DNA of 64,000 nucleotides from Thunnus maccoyii. Lineage: Eukaryota; Chordata; Actinopteri; Scombriformes; Scombridae. The translations under genes were made by a program, and so were the position numbers. The notes under the pieces were generated by a model. It was not told the origin of the DNA. It searched no databases and saw only the letters and a list, made by a program, of their open reading frames with translations. The stretch spans positions 6,739,111 through 6,803,110 of the forward strand of contig NC_056552.1 in assembly GCF_910596095.1 (NCBI RefSeq). The letters run 5' to 3'. This document shows, in pieces, positions 40,230 through 51,972 of the stretch (position 1 is the first letter of the stretch; each line of letters opens with the position of its first letter).

Positions 40230-41158
40230 AGTCGGTCAGTCCACCACTTTGGTTCAGACTAAAATATCTCAACAGCTACTGGATGGATTGTCATGAGGTT
40301 TTGTGCAGATATTCATGGTTCCCAGACGATGAAGCCCAATAACTGTTGTGATCTTCTGACTCTTCCTCTAGCGCCACCGTTAGGTTTACAGTTGTGGTTA
40401 TAGATGAAATGTCTCAACAACTAATGGCTTGCAATAAAATTTGGTCCTCCTCAGGACAGATTGTAATAAACTTAGTAGAGCTGCAACAATTAGTTGATTA
40501 AGCAACTGATCGATCGATAGAACATAAATCTGCAGCTATTTTGAAAATCAAATAATGGTTTGATGCATTTTTAAAGCAAAAATGCTAAAAATTTGCTGGT
40601 TCCAGCTCCAGATGTGAGGATTCAAAGCTTTTCTGTGTCATGCATGACATTAAATTGAATATCTTTAGATTTTTGACTGTTGATCAGACAAAACAAGATA
40701 TTGGAAGATGTCACCACAAGCTCTAAAAAAACTTATAATGGACATTTTTTACTATTTCTTGACATTTTATAAACAAAACAATGAATCGATCAGTTAAGAA
40801 AATAATCAACAGATTAAATGATAATAAATATAAATAAATAAATAATAAAAATGTGTTAGTTGCAACCCTAAATCTCCATTTTACTATTGATTTGTCCTTT
40901 AGCAAACGAAATGTAATTTTAAGACCAAATATCTGCAAAACTGCCTCAGTTGTGCTTTATGTTTCAAGCTAATTAGGAAATGTTGGCATGCTAACATTCT
41001 GAACCAGGAACATGAACATGGTAAACACAAACATCAGCATGTTAGAATTGTCAACATGAGCATGTTAGCATGCTGATGTTATCATTTCACCCAAAGCACA
41101 ACTGTGCTAAAGCGAAGCCTCACATGGACATTAGCGTGACTGCAGCTTCTTAGTCTTG
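40230..41158 (+). repeat. Dispersed fish repeat interrupted by family A copy 5
   Basis: The left part (40230-40475) has AGTCCACCACTTTGGTTCAG, CTACTGGATGGATTG and CCTCTAGCGCCACCGTTAGG. The right part (40871-41158) has AACATGAGCATGTTAGCATG, CTGATGTTATCATTTCACCC and ends CTTCTTAGTCTTG. These are consecutive parts of one abundant element, split by the 395-bp insert between them. Confidence 0.65.
40476..40870. mobile_element. Family A inverted-repeat element, copy 5 (nested)
   Basis: Begins AGAGCTGCAACAATTAGTTG and ends GTTAGTTGCAACCCTA, an inverted pair. The interior matches copy 2 at 14354 closely. It contains a late AT-rich expansion (ATAAATAAATAAATAAT). Confidence 0.8.
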
Positions 41159-43271
41159 TTTGTAACCTTTTGTAGTTTGTGCCCCCTTGCAGTCATTGCC
41201 TCATGTTTTTTTTTTTTTTTTTGAGGAGAACAGGAAGAAACATTCATGTCCTTGGATTTACTGATGGAAATTTGTGGTTTTGAAGCCTGGTTGTGAGCCT
41301 GTCTCTGATTTATGTCAAACAATTCCAGTGATACACCTGTGCGATTCCCCTGTCTAATCCCTGACACCCTGACACCTACTGTAATCCCCAAGGTTTCCCT
41401 CCCTCACATGTTTCTTGTCAGCCACCATTACACCCAAGAAGAAACAAGAGAGAGAGAGACAGAGAGAGAGAAATAGGGAGACTGTAAACCTACATGACAG
41501 AAACATGCAAAAGAAAAAAGAAAAGCAAAAAAGAAAAGCATGCAGCTCCCGCAGGTTGTACCCCCCGCTGGATGGATCCTGGCACCAATTCAGGAAGTCA
41601 ATCAAGTGTGCAGTAAACTGTAGGCACAGCGGCACCTTTTCTGAGCTGCAACACAGCATCTTTTGAAACTTTATTCAAGGCAGAGATTCTCAGGCGCAGA
41701 ATGTTTGGGTGTTTTTCGTTGGCTGATTGATGCCTCCACATGCCCACGGTGCGTCTCAGCTGTTGAAAACACCGCATCATGATGCTAATTTATTCAGGGA
41801 CCAGCTGTTGTGTCAAGATGATTCTGCAAAAGACATCCTTGAAAGTTTTTAATGAGCTCACCGTTGTGAATAATGGGGACGATGAGGTCACAGAAGTCAA
41901 AATGTGAGTGCGTGCGTGCTTGTGTGTGTGTGTGTGTTTGTATATATTTTATACACGTTGTATGTGTATGCATTTATGCGCAATGTCTGTCTTGACATTC
42001 AGAGTTTAAGATTGCTCAGCCGCAGGCTTCTGAGTACGAGTCATTATCTCATCATTTCATGCAAGACAAATACACAGCAGGAGCGTTAACACACTTACAC
42101 ACACTTACACACACTCAAACACTGACAGTATGCAGGTCAACAATGTATGACCCATAGATTAGACCTTGTATCCCTTGCATAATATCATATATGAGTGGCA
42201 ACTTAAGGGATTTATGGAAATGCATGTGGATTAAAAGCTTTTATCGAGAAACGGTTACAGAACCTCCACAAATAGGTTTCGACTGGTCGTGAAATAATTT
42301 AGTTGTAATAATAAATTGGTGCATGAAACATCAGACATCAGTTGTTCTGATAACCTTCAAAGTAGTAACTGTGAATGCAAAATCAGCCACTGCCTTTGTC
42401 CTATATACAGAAAAGTGTGCATGGAATATTCTGAAACATCAGTATAGTGAAATAAGAATAAGAAATAAAAGTCATTGCCATCACCTTTTCTTCTTTCACA
42501 TATTCTCATCTCTTGAATGTATGAAAATGAGTTTTGCATCCACCGTTACAGTCAGCAGGAGGCCTGAAAATCGTGTCGGGTTTGTTTGCATTTGAAACAC
42601 CAGGGATCCTTCACTATTATTCTAGCTGCATATACACCTGCAGTGATATTACTTCTTGAAAAACAGTAATTTCAGGACACAATGATAATCTACGGTCACA
42701 GAACACATTATAAGAAGAGTCATTAACTGTCCATTGATTTCAATAAAGTGCTCTCAACACGAAGCTGCCCCCTGCAAATTTCACACAAAGCTGTCTCCTC
42801 ATTTCTTTTTCGGGGTTGGAGCAACAGTGTAAATACAGTAAAGCAGAGCATCGACTGTGCGACGGTGATGGCCGCAGGTGGTTCAATCCCGCGTGATCAC
42901 ACAACAGGACTGAACCAGCTCACCTCTGAACCATCTCACCACTAATTGATGCAATTACAGCAGTCAGCAGCTGGCAGACTTGAAGGTGGGAATCAAAGTA
43001 AATGGATTGTTTTGCTTTGTTTGGGGGGTGCAGGCAGAGGAGAGGACCCCCACCATCCTTCTGACAGCCTCGTTTGCTGATTGGACTATGAATAGGGGGG
43101 AAAGGTGACAACTCAGAGCTTCAAAATTTGTATGGAGGTCATCTTAAAATCAAATAAATATCTGAAGTAAAGCTTTTTAAAGCCCAAACCAGACTTGCAA
43201 ATACCATAAAAAGCAATATTTCCAAACCTGAAGTACAAAGATAGCAATGACAGTTCAGTACAGTGCTTTGA

Positions 43272-43277
43272 TTTATT
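43272..43277 (-). terminator. arl4d: Probable arl4d polyadenylation signal (AATAAA)
   Basis: On the minus strand AATAAA follows about 700 bp of AT-rich sequence after the arl4d stop, a reasonable 3' UTR. It is the clearest hexamer downstream of the gene. Confidence 0.5.
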
Positions 43278-43981
43278 AAGTCTTCAGTGTTACAAAAATG
43301 TACAATTCGTATAAACACTATTGTTAAAGGAACTGAAACTTAACCTCTGTGGCCATGAAGGGAATGCACTTTGGATTATTGTTCAATGGCAATGAAATTA
43401 AATATCATCTGGCGCTTTCACACTTCCATTATATATCATTTACAAGAACAGAAATCTTCATCTCCAGCACAAACACAAAAATGTGGAGTAAATATCTTGG
43501 GGAAGTATCCATACATTGTGGAACAAAAACACCTATTTAGTGGGGCAGAATCTGTGCAAGCCAGTGAAGGAATATAATGACATTTTTCAGTTTAATTTCA
43601 TATTTTTCTTCACCATATACCTGCTGCATGAATGTAAATGAGTTCATATATTAGTCCTAAAGTTACCAGGCAAATGCCTTGTTAGAAATCTTCTTTAAAA
43701 CAAGTGTAGAAAAGCACTTAGGGAAGACTAACGCTATCAAGGTTTCCTTTCAATCTATAGCTTAAGCTTTCAAAGGGCAGCTGCACGATTGTAGAACAAA
43801 GTATATGTCAATACTGCTTCAATTATTATGACCAAATCCATTCCTCCTGACCCTAAGGCCATGTGTAATTGTTATTTTGTTGGCACAAATCGCTCTCCCA
43901 TTAAAAGGGACCATTAAGCCTGGAAGTGTCTCAACAGTGGATAAATCTCCTCAGGTAATATCCACAGTGTGAGCTGAGGGT

Positions 43982-44587
43982 TCATCTCTTTCTGTTTCTG
44001 TTGTGTTTCACCATCTTCTTCCTCTTGAGGATCATCTCATAAAGTTTCTCCAGGCCTGGCTGGACTCCCTGACCGTCCACAGCGCTGCAGCTCTGCACGT
44101 GATGCAGTGTGTACATGCTCAGTTCGTGTACGGAAAGCAGCTTCTCCACCTCGCTGACAGACAAGGCCGAATCCAGGTCCTGTTTGTTGGCCAGGATCAG
44201 CACCGGGACACCCTGGTTCTCTGAGGTGCGGGTGATCTTATGGAGCTCGACTTTGGCTTCCTCCATACGCTCTAACTCAGTGGAGTCCACCACAAACACC
44301 ATCCCGTCCGTTCTGCGGGTGTAAGATTTCCACAGCGGGCGCAGCTTCTCCTGCCCACCAACATCCCAAACCTGGAAGGTTATGGACCGAGAAGCCCCCA
44401 CAGCCACCTTAATCTTCTCTGTGTTGAAGCCCTTGGTGGGGATCGTCTTCACAAACTCCTTCAGTTTGAGCCTGTAGAGCAGAGAGGTTTTGCCAGCTGA
44501 GTCGAGCCCGATAACCACCACGTGCAGAGACTGGAAGTTTGGCAGGAACGGCGTGTTTGGAGCGATATCAGTCAGCTGGTTCCCCAT
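43982..44587 (-). CDS. arl4d: ADP-ribosylation factor-like GTPase 4D, complete
   Basis: A complete single-exon coding sequence of 201 residues, the same length as mammalian ARL4D. ARL4 proteins are small GTPases of the ARF family that act at the plasma membrane, recruit cytohesin-type ARF exchange factors, and also enter the nucleus. Visible features: Gly2 after the ATG (MGNQLT) for N-myristoylation, P-loop GLDSAGKT at 27-34, switch I with PTKGFNTEK (50-58), WDVGGQEK (74-81) with Gln79, NKQD (134-137), SCSAVDG near 175, and a basic tail ([15 protein letters not shown]) that serves as the nuclear signal in the family. The ATG at 44585-44587 is chosen because Gly2 is obligatory; the frame extends upstream only through a GTG. 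No frameshift or missing key residue. Lack of coding introns is normal for ARL4 genes. Confidence 0.97.
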   Translation of the reverse strand: MGNQLTDIAPNTPFLPNFQSLHVVVIGLDSAGKTSLLYRLKLKEFVKTIPTKGFNTEKIKVAVGASRSITFQVWDVGGQEKLRPLWKSYTRRTDGMVFVVDSTELERMEEAKVELHKITRTSENQGVPVLILANKQDLDSALSVSEVEKLLSVHELSMYTLHHVQSCSAVDGQGVQPGLEKLYEMILKRKKMVKHNRNRKR

Positions 44588-45732
44588 GATTCCCAGCCAG
44601 CAATTCACACCTACTTAGATGAGGTGACAAATTCCTGATTTAATCCTTTTTTCAGTTGATTGGCATTTGCTCCCTGTCCTCAGAGGCAGATGGGATCAGA
44701 TGGTCTGGAGACCTTATCAAAACACACACACAGAGAGGGTTAACGTTTAATAAGAAGACAATGAGTGCTTAAAGGAATGTGTATTTGCAATCCAAGTGTT
44801 ATTTCACAGTGTCACCTGACAAATACAGAGGAGACATTGGCAACAGATAGTGATGATTAACACTGGAAGCACATTTTAAAGTGCTTGATGCAATTTCATC
44901 CTGTCAGAATGGTAGTTCCTGTGTTCACAGCTGAGATTTATCACATTACTGTCCCACAAAACAGGCTTGTATTCATTTCATCCGTGGTTGCATCCTTCTA
45001 ATTCAGTCACTTCTCATTCTCATTTGATTAAATAAAACCATAAACGTCTGGGGGAATTCAGTGTCACATTACAGAGCCACAAACAACAGGTTAATTGGGT
45101 GGCTGAGGTTATCTAGATTCTTATTTGCCACGGCTAATCCTCTTAAGACTGCTAAACCTGAAAGGCTTTTCTTAGGGCAGATTGATTTCAGTGCAGTGGA
45201 TGGATATGTATTCACTGGTACACTCTGCCAACTGTCTATGAGGATTGCTGCAGCAGCACTAATCCGGTTGTTGTTGACATCCTGATACTCATTAAACAGC
45301 AAAGAAACAGCTGCCTTTGGACTGAATACAGCCCCAGGAAGACATTATCTACTTATGACCTCAAAAATATTATAGTATAGTATAATTCAACGATTGTAGT
45401 TTCAAGAGGCATAATGCACAGTCATGTTTCCGAATAGTTTTAATTATTTGATTTTATTTGAAATAGCTCCAGTGGGAATAGTCTGCCTTAGTTTGCTTTC
45501 TCTCCTGCATGCAGCCATCCATATCCATCTATTGCATGTTTTTTTTTACTGTGATGTTTCAATAATGCAAACAAATATGCAAATAAATTAGAAACTTCAC
45601 CAAACGGCATTAACTTTTAAGGGATCAACTAACAGAGAAAACAACGGTGTTTATATAAATAAAAAAAATACATGCAATGCACATACTATAAAAAATAAGA
45701 AACGTCCTCCTCCGTGTATATTTAAAACGTAC

Positions 45733-45910
45733 CTTCTATATGCGCGCCGGAAGCATCATCCAAAAGCAATAAACACATCCATGGTTGACTTGTCAACACA
45801 TGATGTTTGTCCCGGCGGTAAGGTCCGCACCTCTCCTCCTCCAGCAGCACTGAGGAACTCCAGAGAGAGGCACAGCACCCTAAAGCCCTGGTGACGTCAC
45901 AGCCACCTGG
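45733..45910 (-). promoter_or_regulatory. arl4d: Probable arl4d promoter and 5' UTR exon with CRE
   Basis: A GC-richer island in AT-rich surroundings, 1.1 kb upstream of the arl4d ATG. Read on minus it ends in a strong donor (AGAAG then GTACGT, boundary at 45732/45733), suggesting a non-coding first exon spliced to the coding exon. A perfect palindromic CRE, TGACGTCA, lies at 45892-45899. ARL4 family genes are known to be induced by signalling, so CREB control is plausible, but this is inference. The splice acceptor before the ATG could not be fixed. Confidence 0.5.
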
Positions 45911-46596
45911 ACCTGCATCTCCACGCCCCCTGCTGGTACAAAGATGAACTGCATGGTCTCTACAGCTGGAGTGAGATTAAAGAATATCTATTACTGAGTA
46001 ATTGATGCATTCTGATGATAGATTTGTCTATTTTAATTCTGATATTTGAATGAAATGTCTTGAATATATTGCCCTTAGTGGATTAATTTGATTTTGAGAG
46101 TAAGAAAAAAAGATTTTCCAATGCAAAAATATTGCTTTTCATATTTTTATATATTTACCTTTCATATGTACTTTCTTGCTTGGCAGACAATCATGCAATT
46201 TTCCACAGTTAACACCACTTCTGCATTTAACAGTATGTAGCTCGTCTGCATTGTCGGTCTAACAAGGCATTGGCGCCACCTTGCGTCTATTCTCAAGAAT
46301 TTTAGGAGCAAACTTTAAGGGTAAAGTTGCTGTATAGCCTTCTCTAGATGGTTTTTGTTTTACTCCACCTTGACATTATTTTCACTCTGAGCTGAGCTGC
46401 TGAGGTGAGGTACCACAATATAAAAATAATCCATTACAAATGAATGTTCTGCATTCAAAATGACAAAAGTACAGAAGCACTGTAGTATTGGAGTAAAAAG
46501 AGTAAAATTACTCAAGTGGAGTGGAAGAATAAAGTAGCATAAAATAAAAATACTCAAATAAAAAAATAAAGATAAGTAGCGAGCACAAAATCATTC

Positions 46597-46962
46597 TTAA
46601 AGGACACGTTCACAGTTTTTCAAATCTGTCTTAAAACAATAGTCACATGACTAAATGAACATTGAAACAGTTGATTGAAGTGATGAGAGACAAAACGCAC
46701 AGTCCTCATTCTGTGCAAAAATACATTCATAAGTTTATCTGAAGCTAATGTGAAGCTTCAGCGGTTCAAATTAGTCAAATAAAGAGGATATCCTCCAAAG
46801 TTATTGTCTTTTTTGTACCAAAAGGACTCAGTTTGGCAGATATCCATTTGATTTGACTGCTATGAACGGGAGGAATGATTACAGCGAGCTGTTTCAATGT
46901 TCATTGGGGCACCTGACTATTGTTTTAAGACAGACTAGAACAATTGTCAACCCGCCCTTTAA
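46597..46962. mobile_element. MITE with about 78-bp terminal inverted repeats (family G)
   Basis: The left arm TTAAAGGACACGTTCACAGT..GTCTTAAAACAATAGTCA..ATGAACATTGAAACAG is mirrored by the right arm, complement of CTTAAAGGGCGGGTTGACAA..GTCTTAAAACAATAGTCA..ATGAACATTGAAACAG. About 366 bp, non-coding centre. It lies between tmem106a (3' end) and arl4d (promoter). Confidence 0.85.
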
Positions 46963-47169
46963 GTACAGTACTTGAGTAAATGTACTTAGTTACATTCCTT
47001 CACTTTTTAACCACACTTAATGAAGTACCTGCTTTTAATTTGTGTGTAAATGTGTTGAACATACAAATCCTTTTTCACAGCTGCAGCAGTAGAAGTTTAA
47101 AGGGTGAGTTCACCCAAATTAAAACAAAACAAAAAGAAATGAATTGCCATCCGTAAGTGAACCTTAAAT

Positions 47170-47175
47170 GTTTAA
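47170..47175 (-). terminator. tmem106a: Possible tmem106a polyadenylation signal (ATTAAA)
   Basis: Minus-strand ATTAAA about 490 bp past the tmem106a stop, in AT-rich sequence. It is the best hexamer I found before the neighbouring repeat, but it is a minor variant. Confidence 0.3.
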
Positions 47176-47663
47176 TAAAGTGCAAATTACAAAAGACAAG
47201 ATCATCAGAGATCAACATCCTGTTTACACAATATCAGGCATCCTGACAAAAAATAAGCTGTTTCCAAAAAATACTGTGAAATTAGTCCCTTTTTAATGAA
47301 ATATACATGTCCTAAAATGTAAATACACAGTTCTCATACTTAGCATTTTAGGAATTGTGCTTGTTTCAAACAATTCTGAGACCACTTTGCTTACAATACA
47401 GATTTACAGGCAGATCAAATAAGAGCAGAAAGCATCCACACTAAGATGTATATTTAAAGTGTCTTAGAAGCGTCTGTATTGTTTTTAATTATAACAATGT
47501 AGTGATTGATTATACGGTATGCTAAAACCACATACAGAATAAGATAAAATGCATTTCCACAGTAGTTATCATTCACAGCCCATACAAAAGAGATGAGGGC
47601 GCTGTGCTGCCAGAATATTCATTATTTCACAATCCCACTTTGATGTTTTTCATTTAGATTTCA

Positions 47664-50600
47664 TCATCTCACAGGATGTGGGATCGTTGAATTGGTGCCA
47701 CAGTCAATATACTCAAAGGTGTCCAGAGACAGCTGCTCCGTGTGAGAGAGATACGAGATATTCATTGTCATTCTGTGGGGGGGAAAAGATAACAGTGTGA
47801 AGACAGCTGGTGACAGAATCTGCTTTGTCGTGTTTTCGTAATGTTTTAAAGCTGCAGTAATCAATATTTTTTTTATATCATATGATTCTCTCATAGTGAC
47901 AATCCTGCAGAGAATTATCACCCTGCTCTGCACTTCCTCTCAGCTCTTTTAGACTCTTTGTTTGGCTTCACTCTTGTCAACCTTGTTTTCAGCTGCAGCT
48001 GACAGCTGTTTTCAGCAAAATAAAAAAAAAAAGCTCTGGTAAACCTGCTGTACGCTACCTGCCCAGGACTAAACAGCAGACACATAAACTTCGAGACTAA
48101 CCGGTGAGGAAAGTGGTGCATTTAGCAGCTACAGAGGTAACAAACTTGTTGTAAACCACTTGGTAATCTCTGGTTTTGATAAGTGCTATAAAGTTTAGTT
48201 AAGTTTAGTTTAGTTTAGTTTAGTTTAGTTTAGTTTAGTTTAGTTTAGTTTAGTTTAGTTTAGTTTAGTTTAGTTTAGTTTAGTTTCTGGCTCATCCCAC
48301 ATGGGATTTCAAGACACTGCTATTTACAAAAACATGCGTCTTCCAGTGATATATATTACAAATCATGTGGAAAAAGAATAGAAAAGGAAAAAAACAAAAG
48401 TACAAAAGGCTCCAAATGAAGTGTTCAGAGAAAAGATCTGTTACATATGTACAGTTTATCCCAATAAAGGGCTTTTTTTCCTCCAAGTAACTGATTAATT
48501 TATATATTTCATACATGAACAGCCATCATATTCATTGCTACTATGCTTGCAAAACACACAACTCCAAACTAACGCTACTGTTGCTCTGTGTCTGCTGGAT
48601 GTGTAAATAATTAACATGTTGCTAAAATGTTAAGCATGTTCCAAAAGGGACCAAACAATTACTTAAATGCAACTTTAATTATTTTTTATCACAACAGTAA
48701 AAGTCCAGTGTTGGAGCAAAGTAAAGTGTGTGTTTTTCTATCCCTGACAACAGGAGATACAGTGTCAGTCCAGGTGGTGGTCTGGTGGTGGTGGTGCAGT
48801 GTCTAACTTCAAACAGGGAAACAAAAATAGTCTGTGGCTAATATGGTTTGCAACTGAAAACAGGAAACTTTATATTGTGGCTGGTTTGCAGTGCACAGAC
48901 ACGTGTGACACAGCAACACATGCACAGAAACCGTCATCTCAGTCATTGACACACATGTAAATGAATAAGTTTGGCTAACAGAAGCTGACAAGAGGCATCG
49001 TGACTAAATACTGAAAAATAAAAAGTTTGTTTTTGTGGTTTAAATTCAATTTATTTCACCGGATTCTAAAAGCAGAGTTAAAATCTTACGTGTCTGTGTT
49101 ATCGTGTCGTTTTGTGCTATCTAAAAAGAACATTTCTGATTTAAAGATTTGACTTAAGATCATTTTTAAGACAACCTGTTTTGCGGTTGTGGTTTATAAC
49201 CCTAAACTGCACAAAGTGATGCCTTTAACACTGAGTTTTTTTTTTTTAGATATGCAAACGTGGCTGCATCTTCTGTTGGTTTTCAGATTTGCGATTGACA
49301 CTTACTGCAGCTCCAGAAATAACGTGTGAATCTTGATAGAGGTTGACTTGCAGTAAGAGCTGAAAGAGATAAAGCAGATGATGTGTGCACGTATGAACAA
49401 TAATGGTGAACATGGTGTATTATATCACTTTCATACAATATCTCTGATGGAAACTGTGATGTGCTGACAACAAATTAAGGATCATTTCAAACTTACTTTA
49501 ATCCTTTATCTGTAATAGGCAGGTCGATTTTAATGGTGTACTGCAAAAGTTCAAGACGGGGAAGAAATTAATCACTTGACAATTATATCAACAATATATT
49601 TTTATATGAATCATCTTGTGTGAAACTCACCGATTTCTGTGAGCGTGGTTGGAGGGCGGTCATATTCGATATCTTGGTCTTACCCACAACTATCTCAGAG
49701 ACCAGACCTTGAACGTTAAAATCAACAATCTGGACCGGGACGAAGTTCTCGTTGGTGATGTTGAGGAGATTCTAAAGGATGAAACAACACGGCCGGTCAG
49801 GTGCAACGAACACACCTTTCTATCATTAAAAAAAAAAAGTCTCAGGGAACTTTGTCATTTACATAACTACTGTGGCTGTCATGTGAATGCAATTCAGACG
49901 GCTCCTCTGCCAGATGAAATAAAAAGATCAGTAAGTTCAGGGACAGAGCTGGAAGATTTAGAACACAGCTGTAGTGCAAATACTGTATATACATACACTA
50001 GTTTACAAATCACTGACCTAATTTCATTGCTACTCTGCTTGTAGAATAGAAACTTAGTCAGCTAGTAGTGACACAGACGGAACTGAAAATGTGCCTCAAC
50101 ATTTATGCTTCAACTTATTTTCTACTCTTCTATCACTATGTGAAACATAAATATGTCACTGCTTTTGTATGATATTGTGCTACAGTACACAGATAAACTT
50201 GAACTTGAACTTTGACTGATTCATTTCTATACTACACTTAAGCTTCCTTTATTAAATTGGGGACATCTTATTACAGCACTGTAACTGCAATTAAGCTGTA
50301 TTTCTTGTCTATTATGTTTTGTCTACTTGTATTTTTATTTTATTTCATTTTATTCTATGTTAATATATTTTATTTTCCTTGTCTTTGTCATTTTGTTTTT
50401 AAATGTTATGCTAATGCATTTATTTGCCTTATGTAAGCATGTAGAATTGCCTCTTTGCTTGAAAGCTATACAAACGCACTTCCCTTGCCTGTATGAATAC
50501 ACTGTATACAGTATATGCAGAATACTGTACACTTATTCTGCATTTTTTTATATATTAATTATTTTATTTGACATTAATTTTATCATTATAGTCACTAGAT

Positions 50601-51972
50601 CTCAGGGTATCTCTTCTTTTTTTGAGAGATTTCTGGTCAAAACAACACAACAGAAAATCCAGCACAAAACACAATATAACAAGACAGTGTGGATTAAAAA
50701 AACGGCAAAAGGAGCATGTGCAATACATGCTGTGATTTACGAGGTATGCATGTGACTCCCGTAATTATAGACAGTAATTACTACATTCTGTATATTTGGT
50801 TACCATGGAGACATGTAATTTATTGTCAGATGGAAGTTAACACATGAATAAAATACTGTAGTGTGGTTTATTTGGTTAAGTCCTTATACCTGCTGAGGGA
50901 AGTGATACAACAAAGAGATGGCACAGATTTTATACATTACTTACCGTGACCTCCATTTCAACCGCATCTGGGGTGAAGTAGACCATGACTGACAGCACAG
51001 ACACAGGCGTCAGGGTGACACTCCGGGGGAAGAGGAAGAAGAGGATCAGACAGCAAAGAAAGAGACACACAGCCATGGAGACGCACACGTAGAGCTTCCT
51101 GAAATGCAACACAAACGTGAAAAATCGTTTGTATACACTGACATGAAGCAACAACTATGAAGATATCCGTGTGCTTGTGAAAACATAAGCATACTCAGAC
51201 TAATGCTGCGTTTTTTTTTTTTTATATTTCAGTTAATATCCAACTAAATTTAAACAGAGCAAATCCTTAAATTAACATAACTTTCTTGTCAATATTGTGC
51301 AACCTTACAGCAGATCACACACACATACTGTATATCTTTGAGTATCTTGAAAAGCACTCTATAAATAAATTGTTTTATTATTATAAATCCCTTACGTGCG
51401 TCTGGGTTTCAGCCTTATATCGTTACATGGTATTACAGCAACTAGCTGGTCTTGCTGACCTGCAAACACAAGGAAATAGAAAGAAATAGTCTTGTTTTTA
51501 CCACAAAAAATGATGTAAAAGTGAGCCAAATGTGGCTTAACAGAATCAGTTGCACATACATATTGGTATATTTCTGTCTGACTTAGTTCCCCTATTGTTG
51601 AATGTTAAATGAAACTGTTATTTGTGGATGAGGAATGGTGTAACATGGTGTCAGGTTTTTTGACAGCTGGAGAACGCTGGATGATTAAATTTAAAGACTA
51701 AAAGGGACAAATCGGGAATATAATTCAGAGTTAAGGCATAGACGTTGCTTTAAAAAACAGTCAAAATAGTGAAAAAACACATTTTTCATGGCAGGAAACC
51801 AACCTCTTGGAATTCTCCCGGTGCCACGACAAGTGGGGCAGGTGTCTCCAGAGTGTCCGTTTCCATTCATGGCACCATATGAAGGGAAATGCTTCAGGGT
51901 TTTCGCCTTTTCCATCTCTTTTGTCAGATCAGGACCCTCTGTGGTTTTGACGTTGTGCCCTGGTGTAACCAT
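47664..51972 (-). CDS. tmem106a: Transmembrane protein 106A, complete, seven coding exons
   Basis: Coding exons in order are 51804-51972, 51396-51459, 50945-51098, 49631-49771, 49497-49540, 49306-49359 and 47664-47772. All junction phases agree and the sum is 735 bp, giving 244 residues plus TGA. The protein is a type II membrane protein of the TMEM106 family (late endosome/lysosome and cell surface; TMEM106A is linked to macrophage activation). Visible features: CPTC (45-48) within DTCPTCRGTGRIPRG, the family signature; QLVAVIP; a hydrophobic segment at about 80-101 ending FFLFPRSV; and a luminal LEA-like domain with N-glycosylation sequons at 133, 165, 213 and 236 and the two conserved Cys at 194 and 233. 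YLSHTEQL and the synteny favour A over B. The first donor (GTTGGT) is weak but forced by phase. A 5' UTR extends to an acceptor at 51992. Confidence 0.93.
47773..49305 (-). other. tmem106a: tmem106a last intron
   Basis: An intron of about 1.5 kb carrying a retroposon-like tail (GATAAGTGCTATAAAG near 48178) followed by a pentanucleotide array. No other coding sequence. Confidence 0.75.
48193..48286. repeat. (TTTAG)n pentanucleotide microsatellite, about 18 copies
   Basis: A near-perfect TTTAG array directly after a degenerate retroposon-type 3' tail, which probably seeded it. It sits within the last tmem106a intron. Confidence 0.95.

Larger units (their letters stand above)
15870..43259. other. 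27-kb gene-poor interval between dusp3 and arl4d
   Basis: No open frame here resembles a known protein or shows exon-like phase and splice structure. The sequence is AT-rich, with repeats at 15964, 18631, 23833, 24121, 26401, 28375, 30038, 32998, 34225-35090, 37080, 37420, 38037 and 40230-41158. The segments 16205-18630, 19450-23832, 24465-26400, 26500-28370, 28665-29990, 30130-32990, 35100-37070, 38345-40220 and 41160-43250 show nothing I can name. Long unique stretches such as 26.5-28.3 and 38.4-40.2 kb could hold enhancers, which cannot be judged without cross-species alignment. Confidence 0.7.
44588..47100. other. arl4d upstream region and spacer to tmem106a
   Basis: Contains the presumed arl4d 5' UTR intron (44600-45732), the promoter island, an AT-rich spacer and the inverted-repeat element at 46597-46962. 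No coding exon seen. Around 47100 the words AAAGGGTGAGTTCACCCAAA look like the edge of another small dispersed element. Confidence 0.6.

Noticed and set aside
42840..42905. tRNA-like B box (GGTTCAATCC)
   Set aside because: No convincing A box or cloverleaf around it; probably chance or a very old SINE.
15870..43259. Searched for dhx8, etv4, meox1 and sost exons
   Set aside because: No helicase, ETS, homeodomain or cystine-knot exon is recognisable on either strand.
44588..44608. N-terminal extension of arl4d by seven residues
   Set aside because: It depends on a GTG start. The ATG at 44587 gives Gly2 for myristoylation and matches the family N-terminus and length.
50327..50755. 142-codon plus-strand open frame inside a tmem106a intron
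   Set aside because: Hydrophobicity comes from T-rich DNA (poly-Phe, Ile, Tyr); no start context or homology.
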